Source: Fimbriimonas ginsengisoli Gsoil 348 (lineage in GTDB: Bacteria > Armatimonadota > Fimbriimonadia > Fimbriimonadales > Fimbriimonadaceae). Taken from it: a DNA stretch of 64,000 bases. Where the stretch lies: assembly GCF_000724625.1 (NCBI RefSeq), contig NZ_CP007139.1, positions 310,001-374,000 of the forward strand. Direction: 5' to 3'. The notes beneath the pieces are model-generated. The model was given only the letters and a program-made list of their open reading frames with translations, did no database searches and was not told where the DNA came from. Made by a program: the position numbers and the translations under genes. Positions 26,793-35,057 of the stretch are shown here, in pieces (positions within the stretch are counted from its first letter, which is position 1; every line of letters begins with the position of its first letter).

Positions 26793-27023
26793 TTGAAAGT
26801 ACGCAATATCCTTTTAGTGGTGGGCCTGATATCGACCGGACTCTTCGGAGCGGGGTGCGGCGACTCGGTACCGGTGAATCCTAAACCGGCGGATGGCAGC
26901 AATCCGCACGTTTCCGGCACTCCCCAGGAGCGGATCAAGAACATCGAAGCCGACACCTCACTTACTCCGGAAGAGAGGGCGCGACGGATCGCCGTGGTTA
27001 AAGAGCGGAACCACCTCAAATAG
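26793..27023 (+). CDS. Small lipoprotein
   Basis: 76 residues; lipoprotein signal ILLVVGLISTGLFGAGC with lipidation at the Cys of FGAGC. The mature part is short and charged (LTPEERARRIAVVKERNHLK). Start is TTG 26793 with AGGA upstream. Such small secreted proteins after a prepilin gene are also seen at 60424. It may be co-secreted or interact with the pilin-like protein; not known. Confidence 0.65.
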   Translation: MKVRNILLVVGLISTGLFGAGCGDSVPVNPKPADGSNPHVSGTPQERIKNIEADTSLTPEERARRIAVVKERNHLK

Positions 27024-27027
27024 CCCC

Positions 27028-28887
27028 TTGGTTCAACGAATCGGCGCGGACATCGACTCGCACTTGCAGACCGCCCGCCGCGCTTACGGCGCAGGGGCGT
27101 TCGCGGACGCGAGCCGGGAATTAGAACAGATCCCGGAAGAAGGTCGAGGGAGCCCCGGATTCTTACTTCTCTACGGGGCTTGTCTGGCAAGAACGAGGCG
27201 CTCGGAGGAGGCGACGCGAGTCTTTACCGAGTTACTCGCCAAAGATCCCGAGTGCCATGAAGCGTTGACCTGGATGGCGCTTCTCAAGAAGAACCATCGA
27301 AGCATGCACGAATCGATCGCCTACGCCCAGCAGGCGGTCTCACTTAAGCCGGAGGACGCGGCAGGCTATGGCGTTCTCGGCTCGTGCTATCTCTCCGGCC
27401 GACTTCCGGATCTGGCGATCGAGGCGCTACTTCGCGCCATCGAGCTTTCGCCGGATGTGGCCGAACATCGGCACAATCTCGCATTGTCCTACCTCATGGC
27501 CCACCGGCACCGGGAGGCGATCATCCAGTTGCGGCACGCGATCGAGCTGGCGCCGATGAGCCCCGAGAACTACCTCGTGCTGGCATCCACCTATTCCCTA
27601 TTCGGCATGGCCGGGCCGGCGATCGAGTGCTTGCGAGAGGGACTGTCGAACCTTCCGGACTGCGCTCCGCTCCACTCCTCGATCGCGGGGATGTTCGCGA
27701 CGATTCGCAACGACGACGCGGCCGAAAAGCACCATCGCCGGGCGATGGAGCTCTCGCGAGAGAGCCGGGGCGGATTCGGAACCTGGCTGCTGAACCAAGG
27801 CAGGTTCGGAGAGGCGAAGGAGATCTTCGACGACATGATCCGCGAAGGGGCCGACCCGGCGTTCGCCTATTACGGCCTGATGCTGTCGGCGAAGCTTACG
27901 GATTCCGACTCTGACACCGCCTTCGTCGAGCGAATGAAGTCGCTGCTCGGTTCGAGCCAACTGCGTCCCCGGAGCGAGATGTACCTGAGGTACGCGCTTG
28001 GCCGAGCCGCAGAGCAGCGCAAGCTCTACGAGGAGGCGATGGGCCACTTCGACGCCGCGAACCGCTTGGCGCACACTTTGTACCACGCGGGAAGCCCGGT
28101 TTCCGAAGGGCGGTTCGCGGCAGAACACGCCGAGGTTCAGCGTCTTTACGAGTCGATACGCTCGCGTAGTCTCCAAACCGACTCGGCGGCGGCGCCAATC
28201 TTCATCATCGGGATGATCCGCTCGGGGACGACCCTTTTGGACCAGATCGTCTCGAGCCATTCGTCCGTTGCTTCGGGCGGCGAGCTCAGGTTTTGGATGG
28301 AGGAGGGTCGTCGCCTGGTGGTGCGGGATTCCGCTCCCACCGAGAAAGAGCTCGCCGCGCTGGCGGAAGAGTACGAGCGATACGCCCGTTTGCTAGCCGG
28401 TCCGGAAGAGCGCTTTACGGACAAAATGCCGCTCAATTTCGCCTACGCCGGGATCATCAACGCCGCGATGCCGAACGCGCACTTCCTGCACATCCGGCGT
28501 CACCCGATCGATACGTGCCTCTCGATCTGGACCACCTTCTTCGGCCAAGGTCCGCTTTTCGCCTACGACAAACGGCAGGTCGTGTCTTACTACCGGGAAT
28601 ATACGAGGGCAATGGATTACTGGCGGGGCGCCCTTCCGAAGGACCGGTTGCTGGAGATCGACTACGAAGCGCTGATCGCCGACCCCGGGAAGATCGTTCC
28701 ACAGATCGTCGAGTTCTGCGGCCTTCCGTGGGAAGAGGCGTGCCTCCACCACGACCAAAACCAGAGCGCGATCAACACGCCGAGCCGATGGCAGGCGCGG
28801 CAGCCGATCTACAAAACGTCGGTCGAGCGGTGGCGTCGCTACGAACCTTGGTTGGGCGAATTTGCCGAGCTACTGGAGCGCGAGTGA
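27028..28887 (+). CDS. TPR-sulfotransferase fusion protein
   Basis: About 619 residues if TTG 27028, 4 nt after the preceding stop, is the start; the frame is open from 26893. The first 300 residues are TPR repeats (YGVLGSCYLSGRLPDLAIEALLRAIELSPD and following); from about 390 there is a sulfotransferase domain. FIIGMIRSGTTLLDQIVSSH is the PAPS 5'-phosphosulfate loop and HIRRHPIDTCLSIW the 3'-phosphate motif; DKMPLNFAY is also conserved in this TPR-sulfotransferase family (PF13469-like). It would transfer sulfate from PAPS to a protein or small molecule. Convergent with the halogenase gene, 8 nt apart. Confidence 0.85.
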   Translation: MVQRIGADIDSHLQTARRAYGAGAFADASRELEQIPEEGRGSPGFLLLYGACLARTRRSEEATRVFTELLAKDPECHEALTWMALLKKNHRSMHESIAYAQQAVSLKPEDAAGYGVLGSCYLSGRLPDLAIEALLRAIELSPDVAEHRHNLALSYLMAHRHREAIIQLRHAIELAPMSPENYLVLASTYSLFGMAGPAIECLREGLSNLPDCAPLHSSIAGMFATIRNDDAAEKHHRRAMELSRESRGGFGTWLLNQGRFGEAKEIFDDMIREGADPAFAYYGLMLSAKLTDSDSDTAFVERMKSLLGSSQLRPRSEMYLRYALGRAAEQRKLYEEAMGHFDAANRLAHTLYHAGSPVSEGRFAAEHAEVQRLYESIRSRSLQTDSAAAPIFIIGMIRSGTTLLDQIVSSHSSVASGGELRFWMEEGRRLVVRDSAPTEKELAALAEEYERYARLLAGPEERFTDKMPLNFAYAGIINAAMPNAHFLHIRRHPIDTCLSIWTTFFGQGPLFAYDKRQVVSYYREYTRAMDYWRGALPKDRLLEIDYEALIADPGKIVPQIVEFCGLPWEEACLHHDQNQSAINTPSRWQARQPIYKTSVERWRRYEPWLGEFAELLERE

Positions 28888-28895
28888 AACGGAAA

Positions 28896-30605
28896 TCAGA
28901 CTCCATCGCCCCGGTCGGGCGTGTGCTGGTGGATGGCGGCCGTCTCCATAGGGAGCTCGTGTCGCACGGCGGGCGCCTCGCCGAACTTCTTCGGCCTTAC
29001 CCATCCCTCGCGAATCATTGCGTCGAGACACTCGGTGAGACGGGCGTGCAACTCGTGGTTGAACGCGTCTCCCATCGTTCGCTGGACGAAGCCGAAGGCC
29101 TCGTTCAGGAGCGGAGAAAACTTGAGAGCGTCGACCATGAGGCCGAAGAGGCCGTAGAGAGGGAGGAACTTACCATCGCGCCGAAGCGCGACCATCGCCT
29201 TGACGCCGCCGTTTTCGAAGCGGGCGACCTTCACCTGCTCCGCGCCCGACAGGTGCGGCAGAAAAACGCTGTATCCATCCAACGAGCTGGTCGCAGGCGC
29301 TTCGGACAATCGGCCGGTGAGCGAATGCAGTTGGTCGAGCCGGATCAGCGCCAGGCCGGCGACCTCCATATCTTCCTCGATGAACCCGCCGGTACCGAGC
29401 CACTGGAACGCTTGGTCGCCGCTGAGCTCCAGACCCGCGTCGCGGGCGATCTCGCTCGTGTATTCCTTCAGATCGGTGAAGTTGGTGTTGGCTTTGTACC
29501 AGTAGTCCGCGAACCGGATGTGCTGCCGGACGCGCCGCTCGTTTCGACGCTCATAATTTTCGGCCATCCACGGGACGTTCCCTCCGCGCGCCGCCTCCAT
29601 GATCAGGAACGCCGCTTCTCGCGCGCCCGCATGCGCGAGCGTCATCCCGGCAGAGAGGATCGGGTCGGCGAAACCGGCGGCTTCGCCGACGAGGAGCCAA
29701 TTGGGACCGGCCATCCGATTGGCGACGAACGACCAATCCTTGGTCGTGGTGAATCGATCTTCGCGCGTCGCGTTCTGAATGAGGCGTTGAAGCCGCGGCT
29801 CTTCGGCGATGGCGCGCCGATAGAGCTCTTCCATCGAAAGGCCGGACTTCTTGTAATGGTCCGCGGGGCAGACGAAACCGATGGAGGTGCGGTCGGGGCT
29901 AATCGGGATGAACCAGATCCAGCCGTAACCCAGCGAGAGGATCTGGATGCGGGTTCCGCCCACGCCGAGCGAGACCGCCCACTCGGCGTTCCGCCAGTAA
30001 TACCAGCCGGCGACGTTTTTCAGCGAGGACGGCTCGTCGATCTCGACGTCCATCGCCCGGCGCAACAATCCGGAGTGGCCAGTGGCGTCGACATACCACT
30101 TCGCCTCGATCTCCGTTCCGTCGGCAAGGACAAGTCCCTCCACCCGATCGCCTTTCCTGCGGACCTCTCGAACGGCCGATCGTTGACGGACCTCGCAGCC
30201 AAGCTCCTCGGCATAGTCGAGGAGGATCTTGTCGTAGGCGGACCGGTCGACTTGGAATGCGGTTCGTTTGCGCTGTCCTTCGTAGCGTCCGGGCCGGGGC
30301 GCGTCGTCGAATTGGCCGAATGGGAGGAAGTCGAAATCCCACAGATCGTCGGTGGTGCCCCAGCGGTAGGTGCCGCCGATCTTCACCGGGAAGCCGGCCG
30401 CCTCGACACGGTCCCAGACGCCGAGCTCGTCGAGAATGCGCCCGATGAGCGGAAGCTGGCTCTCACCGATGTGGTCGCGCGGAAACTGCTCGCGCTCCAG
30501 GATAAGCACCTTGCTATCCGGCTGGTATTTCTTCAAGAATCCGCCGCAAGTAGAGCCCGAAGGCCCACCCCCTATGATCGCTACATCGGTGGTCAAACTC
30601 TCCAT
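28896..30605 (-). CDS. Flavin-dependent halogenase-like FAD enzyme
   Basis: 569-residue FAD-dependent monooxygenase-fold enzyme. The FAD site is GGGPSGS (12-18); GESQLPLIGRILDELGVWDRV is typical of halogenases. Two halogenase hallmarks are present: Lys75 in AGFPVKIGGTYRWG, at the place of the lysine thought to form or steer the hypohalous species, and WIWFIP at 229-234, matching the WxWxIP motif that suppresses monooxygenase chemistry. LVGEAAGFADPILSAGM is the second FAD motif. The C-terminal 200 residues are not recognised. Substrate probably a phenol or a carrier-bound compound. Geranylgeranyl reductase-like activity is an alternative. Confidence 0.8.
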   Translation of the reverse strand: MESLTTDVAIIGGGPSGSTCGGFLKKYQPDSKVLILEREQFPRDHIGESQLPLIGRILDELGVWDRVEAAGFPVKIGGTYRWGTTDDLWDFDFLPFGQFDDAPRPGRYEGQRKRTAFQVDRSAYDKILLDYAEELGCEVRQRSAVREVRRKGDRVEGLVLADGTEIEAKWYVDATGHSGLLRRAMDVEIDEPSSLKNVAGWYYWRNAEWAVSLGVGGTRIQILSLGYGWIWFIPISPDRTSIGFVCPADHYKKSGLSMEELYRRAIAEEPRLQRLIQNATREDRFTTTKDWSFVANRMAGPNWLLVGEAAGFADPILSAGMTLAHAGAREAAFLIMEAARGGNVPWMAENYERRNERRVRQHIRFADYWYKANTNFTDLKEYTSEIARDAGLELSGDQAFQWLGTGGFIEEDMEVAGLALIRLDQLHSLTGRLSEAPATSSLDGYSVFLPHLSGAEQVKVARFENGGVKAMVALRRDGKFLPLYGLFGLMVDALKFSPLLNEAFGFVQRTMGDAFNHELHARLTECLDAMIREGWVRPKKFGEAPAVRHELPMETAAIHQHTPDRGDGV

Positions 30606-30947
30606 TCCGATAGGAGTTTACGACCCTTAAAACGTTTTTGAGTGTGGAACGACGATATGTCGCAATAATTAGTATCAGTAGCTACTATGAGTAGTTACTG
30701 CGTCTCGGTGGCGCCAATTGCGAGGGTTCGATAGGCTTATGCGATAAGCCGGGCCGGCTCACTGTTCCGTCTTTCGAGTTCTCTAACCAGCCATTGAGCG
30801 TCGACTTAGATCCTGAGAGATTTACCAGAACTGAGGCGATAAACTTAAGCTGAGGGTCCGATTTCGTACGCAGTGGGGAGGAATTCGCTACATTCGGAAG
30901 GTAGCGGTTACTTATCACCGCTCAGTTTGTACTCATTGGAGCCGAAT
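30606..30947. other. Divergent intergenic region with a palindrome
   Basis: 340 nt between the halogenase gene and the next plus-strand gene. The palindrome at 30676-30700 is listed separately. The base composition is more AT-rich than in the neighbouring genes. A TTGGAG ribosome site precedes ATG 30948. Confidence 0.5.
30676..30700. promoter_or_regulatory. Imperfect 25-nt palindrome, possible operator
   Basis: CAGTAGCTACT (30676-30686), 3 nt, AGTAGTTACTG (30690-30700): 10 of 11 positions pair. It lies 71-95 nt upstream of the halogenase start, without a T-run, so an operator is more likely than a terminator. Confidence 0.5.
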
Positions 30948-31961
30948 ATGTCGCCAGATCTACCGAACCTCATCGTTGCCGCCAAATCGCCTAAGGAACA
31001 TTTCGCGGCCATTCTGCCACTTCATTACGACGACCCCAACCATCCAACAGACCGTGAGCGCTCACGGCTCGAGAACTCGGTCATCCTGCTTTGCAGTAAA
31101 TGGGAGGATCTCGTCGAACTGCTAAACGATCCGGTTCAATACTTTAAGGATAAGCAAACCGAGTGGAGTCAAGCACTGCCCTACGGCAAAGCCAGGTACG
31201 AGTTCAATCTCAAGGCGCCGGTGACGGCCCTGATCCAACCCGGTAAAGTCGAACCTCGAAAAAGAGCTCAATTCAATACTTTCCTTGCTCAAAAGGCGGC
31301 ACTCGATTCCGGCATGGAGTTCCTTGACTTCGTCGATCATCCCGACAGCGCCGCCGCATTAACGAGAGCCCAATCTCAATTCGAGACTATCGGAGGGTTC
31401 ATCGCCGAATTCGCGCTTGGGACCTCGGTTCTCATCATTCACTACTGGCCTCCCAAGAATCCTGGCGAGCCGCGTCTCAAAGATTGTTTTACAAGAGCTA
31501 CGGTTGGCATGATGCCTGGCCCAAAGGGCGTGTCACCCGATGATCCGGATGCGTCGGGAACCCTTCATATCGACATTGAGCACAAAAAATGCGACATTGC
31601 CAGGGACACCGCAAACCTTATCGTCGACATGCTCGAGTCTCGGGAGAGCCTACTCGCCTTCTTAAACACTGAGGATAACGTCGAATCGGGGGTGGTTAAC
31701 ATGGAGCCACTCGGCAGCACTATCCGCATTCCGGACCACGGTGAACCGGTTGGTCTACCCGCATCAGGTGGGGACCCCGTCTTCGCGATCGACACGACGG
31801 TGCCGTTCACCATTTATGTGGAAGAGCTCTCGGCAGAGAAGCGAGGGTGCACTTGTTGCAACCACTTCGTAGTGCAAAAAGACGGGCGGTTCTTCCTTAG
31901 CCACGCCACGCTCAAGGGTTATCCCCTCTGCAACTGCGCGCAGACGGGGACGAACGCCTAG
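30948..31961 (+). CDS. Hypothetical protein with Cys-rich C-terminus
   Basis: 337 residues from ATG 30948 (TTGGAG upstream). No signal peptide and no membrane segment. Visible features are an N-terminal region rich in charged residues (RSRLENSVILLCSKWEDLVELL), a central segment SVLIIHYWPPKNPGEP and a C-terminal set of Cys in RGCTCCNHFVV and YPLCNCAQTG, which could bind a metal. Codon use looks less GC-biased than in the neighbours, which would fit a recent gain. No family recognised. Confidence 0.55.
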   Translation: MSPDLPNLIVAAKSPKEHFAAILPLHYDDPNHPTDRERSRLENSVILLCSKWEDLVELLNDPVQYFKDKQTEWSQALPYGKARYEFNLKAPVTALIQPGKVEPRKRAQFNTFLAQKAALDSGMEFLDFVDHPDSAAALTRAQSQFETIGGFIAEFALGTSVLIIHYWPPKNPGEPRLKDCFTRATVGMMPGPKGVSPDDPDASGTLHIDIEHKKCDIARDTANLIVDMLESRESLLAFLNTEDNVESGVVNMEPLGSTIRIPDHGEPVGLPASGGDPVFAIDTTVPFTIYVEELSAEKRGCTCCNHFVVQKDGRFFLSHATLKGYPLCNCAQTGTNA

Positions 31962-31989
31962 GCCTATTCAAGACATTCTAAGTGATGAG

Positions 31990-32048
31990 CATCGGCGAGG
32001 GCGCCGACGCTACTAGTCTCTCCCCGGATTGCGGGGAGAGATCGGGCA
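31990..32048. repeat. Short repeat remnant (CTCCCCGGATTGCGGGGAG)
   Basis: CTCCCCG/CGGGGAG palindrome (about 32019-32038) between the hypothetical gene and the methyltransferase gene, of the same CTCCC/GGGAG style as the repeats at 24431 and 34262. It may end both convergent transcripts. Confidence 0.5.
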
Positions 32049-32051
32049 GGG

Positions 32052-32876
32052 TCAGATCTTAACGGTGACGAGTAGGTACGTGGCCGGGATGGTGGTGTGG
32101 TGGGGGCTGGCGCCTTGGTTCTGGCTCTCGAAGAGGGCTATCAGTTCCTGCTCCAACTCCGCATCTCGGCCGGCTTTTTCGGCGGCGGCGAAGGCGTTCA
32201 TGGTCGGGCCGTAATAGTTCCGGAACTCCGACACGAACTCCGCCGCCGAGCCGGGATAGTCGAACACCCACTGTTCCTGCGCGAACGAGATAGAGCTGCG
32301 AGCGACGCCGGCGACGGCGAACCGCTCCACGACTTCGCGCTCGACGCCCCAGGTCATCGGGCTGACGAACCCCTCCGGCGGGGGCGGCGAGTAGGCGGAG
32401 CTGATCTTCAAGATCTGCGCCACCAGCGTGGGATCGTTTGGTATCCAGTTCCCCATGACAATCCGGCCACCGGGCCGGGTCACGCGCTTCATTTCGCGGG
32501 CAACTTCGAACGGCTTCGGCGCAAACATCGCGCCGAAGATCGTTACGACGAGGTCGAACGATTCATCGTTTAAGCCGTCCAGTTGGCTCGCGTCCCCTTC
32601 TTGGAATCGGCAGTTCGTTAAGCCCAAGTCCTGTGCACGACGGTTTCCGGCCTCCACCAAGTTGGCGGCGATGTCGACGCCGAGGACGCGCGCCCCAAGT
32701 AGGGCGCTCGGGATCGCGGTCGTACCATCACCGCAGCCGAGGTCGAGGACCCGCATGTCGGGGGTGATCTCGAGACTCTTTACGAACGCCTCGCCGCTCT
32801 GCCGCATGGTCGCCGCGATTCGAGTAAAGTCGCCCTTTTCCCAAAGGGCCTTGTTCGGATTCATTTGTACCGTCAT
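32052..32876 (-). CDS. Class I SAM-dependent methyltransferase
   Basis: 274 residues. Motif I is VLDLGCGDGTTAIPSAL, followed by VLGVDIAANLVE (motif II), FQEGDASQL, FDLVVTIFGAMFA (motif IV) and RVTRPGGRIVMGNW, the UbiE/Methyltransf_11 set. It methylates an unknown small molecule. Start ATG 32876 with AAGGAAAAG upstream. It is 7 nt downstream of the GFA gene, so both form an operon divergent from the HxlR regulator. Confidence 0.9.
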   Translation of the reverse strand: MTVQMNPNKALWEKGDFTRIAATMRQSGEAFVKSLEITPDMRVLDLGCGDGTTAIPSALLGARVLGVDIAANLVEAGNRRAQDLGLTNCRFQEGDASQLDGLNDESFDLVVTIFGAMFAPKPFEVAREMKRVTRPGGRIVMGNWIPNDPTLVAQILKISSAYSPPPPEGFVSPMTWGVEREVVERFAVAGVARSSISFAQEQWVFDYPGSAAEFVSEFRNYYGPTMNAFAAAEKAGRDAELEQELIALFESQNQGASPHHTTIPATYLLVTVKI

Positions 32877-32883
32877 CTTTTCC

Positions 32884-33321
32884 TTATTCGGCTATAAGTT
32901 CGCCGGAGCCTCCGAGCTCCTTCGGGAAGTCGTGCATCTTGGGCAGTCCGTCTTTCATCGGTAGCACGGTGGCCGCGTAGTTCACGTGTACACCCGGAGT
33001 AAATGGGAAGTCCGGAATACTTGCCGCGTAAACGTCGACTAGACTCCAAAGCGGATGCTCGGTCATCAGGTGGCCGCCGCAGACGGTGCACCATTTGCGG
33101 GAGCTTCTCTCGGTCTTGTTGTAGACCCCGATAAGATTTTCACCCTTCGTGATCGTTACCGATTCCGGACTCCAAAGCGTGAACGCATTTACCGGCCCCG
33201 CAGACCAGCTCCGGCACGACTCGCAGTGGCAGTATCCCGCGCCAACCGATTCCCCAGTCACAACGAATTCGACGGCGCCGCAAAAGCACTGTCCTTGGTA
33301 GCTATTCTCAAGTACGCTCAT
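32884..33321 (-). CDS. GFA-family (CENP-V/GFA domain) zinc protein
   Basis: 145 residues with the GFA zinc-binding layout: GQCFCGAVEF, then YCHCESCRSWS, then WCTVCGGHLMTEH. The family was named for glutathione-dependent formaldehyde activation, but most members have no proven activity. Start ATG 33321 with AAGGAGAG upstream. First gene of a two-gene operon with the methyltransferase, divergent from the HxlR gene that probably controls it. Confidence 0.88.
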   Translation of the reverse strand: MSVLENSYQGQCFCGAVEFVVTGESVGAGYCHCESCRSWSAGPVNAFTLWSPESVTITKGENLIGVYNKTERSSRKWCTVCGGHLMTEHPLWSLVDVYAASIPDFPFTPGVHVNYAATVLPMKDGLPKMHDFPKELGGSGELIAE

Positions 33322-33443
33322 GTTCTCTCCTTTTAAGTGAAGGGCGGCTTAACCCAGTGGGTCAAAGGTCGCCACCTAGAAGCGTATCGCCGTTAGCGCT
33401 GCCAATTCCGTTCAAAATCTGTACCAATGAGGTCGCAATAAAG

Positions 33444-34136
33444 ATGGCTGGGAGAGCGAGCTATGGGCAGTTCTGCCCAGTCGCCAAAGCGTGCGAAGTG
33501 TTCACTGAGCGGTGGACGCCGCTTATCGTGCGCGAGATGGTGATGGGAAGTGAGCGGTTCAGCGACATCCATCGCGGGGTTCCGCTCATGTCGAGAAGCC
33601 TGCTTTCGAAGCGGCTACAGGAGCTGGAACGAGCGGGCGTCATCGAGCGGACGGAGGGAGAAGGGAGCCACGATGTGTACCGTTTGACTTCGGCGGGCAA
33701 GGAATTGGGGCCGATCGTGGTGCAGTTGGGACAGTGGGGCAAGCAGTGGATCCGGAGCGAGTGGACGCCCCGCGAATTGGACCCCGGACTGCTCATGTGG
33801 GACATGCGACGGCGCATCGATTTCCAGGCGTTGACCGATGAGCGGATTGTTGTTCATTTTCTGTACCAAGACGCTCCGATCAGCCGCCGGCGATGGTGGC
33901 TTATACTCGATCAAAAGGAGGTCGACCTGTGCCTGGTAGACCCGGGCCTCGAGCCTGATCTGCACGTCACGACCCAGGTGAGCACGATGACGTCGATCTG
34001 GATGGGCGACCTTTCCTACGGAACCGCGCTCCAAAACGGCGACCTTCAATTGGCGGGTCCGGCCAAGCTGCGCAGCCGGCTCCCGTCCTGGCTCCGGCTC
34101 AGCACCTTCGCCGACATAGATCGGCGGGTGCATTAG
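33444..34136 (+). CDS. HxlR-family regulator with SCP2-like C-terminal domain
   Basis: 230 residues from ATG 33444 (GAGGT upstream). The winged helix at about 10-100 is of HxlR type: FCPVAKACEVFTERWTPLIVREMVMGSERFSDIHRGVP, then LLSKRLQELERAGVIERT. The remaining part (VVHFLYQDAPISRRRWWLILDQKEVDLCLVDPG) resembles SCP2 sterol-carrier folds, which in such regulators may sense a lipophilic ligand. It is divergent from the GFA-methyltransferase operon, its likely target. Confidence 0.85.
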   Translation: MAGRASYGQFCPVAKACEVFTERWTPLIVREMVMGSERFSDIHRGVPLMSRSLLSKRLQELERAGVIERTEGEGSHDVYRLTSAGKELGPIVVQLGQWGKQWIRSEWTPRELDPGLLMWDMRRRIDFQALTDERIVVHFLYQDAPISRRRWWLILDQKEVDLCLVDPGLEPDLHVTTQVSTMTSIWMGDLSYGTALQNGDLQLAGPAKLRSRLPSWLRLSTFADIDRRVH

Positions 34137-34261
34137 GCGGATGACCGCAGTAGAGACGGAATGGAAAGTAACAAGCTCTCCTCCTTGGCGAGGGAGTCCG
34201 GAAAGCATTCTCCCAAATTCTTGAGCCACCCGACCCCGTGTACCTGACCCATTGGGGGTCC

Positions 34262-34552
34262 CTAAGCGGCCCTATCTCTCTCCTCCGCGAGAGAGGTCGG
34301 TGAGCTTGCGAACCGGGAGAGAGGGACGTCCGGTTCATCAGCGCCAAGAGTCCGCTAGTATTGAGGCGTGGTTCGCTTCCCCAACTGGGCCGTCCTCAAC
34401 CGCATCGACATCGTGCTGGACGAGGCCTTTGTTCATTGCCAAGGCCATGTTGAAGTGGACTCCTCAGGTACGGCCTAGTCCCTCCCCACTGGTTCGGCTT
34501 GGCTCGTGCAACTCGCCGAGTCTCACCGACTCCCCTCGCGGAGGAGGGGAGT
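34262..34552. repeat. Two CTCCCTC-type hairpin repeats
   Basis: The first unit (about 34262-34318) has TCTCTCTCC and CGAGAGAGG followed by CGGGAGAGAGGG; the second (about 34482-34552) has CCCTCCCC ... ACTCCCCTCGCGGAGGAGGGGAG. Both resemble the 24431 hairpin and frame a short gene fragment. Confidence 0.5.
34368..34478 (+). pseudogene. Possible gene fragment, 36 codons
   Basis: GTG 34368 follows TAGTAT (34356-34361) by 6 nt, the same arrangement as at intact genes of this window. The frame reads MVRFPNWAVLNRIDIVLDEA and stops within the start of the second hairpin repeat. It may be the N-terminal remnant of a gene cut by the repeat. Evidence is slight. Confidence 0.3.
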
Positions 34553-34605
34553 TTGGTACTACTTGTTCTCCACTCCTTGAGCTGCCTTTGAGACGTGCGG
34601 GATGA

Positions 34606-34992
34606 CTAGCGCTTCAGGTGCGGGGAAGGCGGCGAGAGAAGGACAAAAAAATTTGCGCTACTCCCAGGAAGGTCCGGAAGCCGGCTGAGCCACTGAAGGT
34701 ACGTTTCTCGTGGGATTGGCTGCTCGCGAAGGGCATGCCAGATCTCCCGGGAAGCTAAGTTCGCGAGGAACATCTTCGAGTCAAATGCGGAAATACCTTC
34801 GGCGATGAGGCGATCGTAGGCGGCTTTGGTCTCCGGGTCGTCGCGAAGGCGATCGTCGACGGTTTCAAGTAAGGCTTCGCGAAGGCCGATGCGGTGTTCA
34901 TCGCCGCCAAGGTCCGGATTGGGGTCGAAATAGCCGGTCGTTTGGGAAGCCGTTTGCGATTGCCAGACGCTTTTAAGCCATTTTTTCCCCAT
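34606..34992 (-). CDS. Hypothetical protein, 128 aa
   Basis: 128 residues from ATG 34992 (an upstream extension of the frame overlaps the next gene). Mostly helical, acidic in the middle (DDPETKAAYDRLIAEGISAFDSKMFLANLASREIWHALRE). No signal peptide. I do not recognise the family. It lies 65 nt after the lipoprotein gene on the same strand. Confidence 0.5.
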   Translation of the reverse strand: MGKKWLKSVWQSQTASQTTGYFDPNPDLGGDEHRIGLREALLETVDDRLRDDPETKAAYDRLIAEGISAFDSKMFLANLASREIWHALREQPIPRETYLQWLSRLPDLPGSSANFFVLLSPPSPHLKR

Positions 34993-35057
34993 ACAGAATC
35001 TTAGCGCAGTCGTTATGCCCGGCTTCTTCCCTATTGTGTTGCGTGACGACCGCGCGA

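Larger units (their letters stand above)
34137..34605. other. Intergenic region with two hairpin repeats and a gene fragment
   Basis: 470 nt. Two CTCTCTCC/GGAGAGAG-type hairpins (about 34262-34318 and 34482-34552) flank a short frame with a leaderless-type promoter (34368-34478, listed). Nothing else seen. Confidence 0.5.

Noticed and set aside
28293-30641. 782-codon plus-strand frame opposite the halogenase-like gene
   Set aside because: It is the antisense shadow of the halogenase and sulfotransferase genes; its translation is rich in Arg/Asp without domains, while the other frames show clear motifs.
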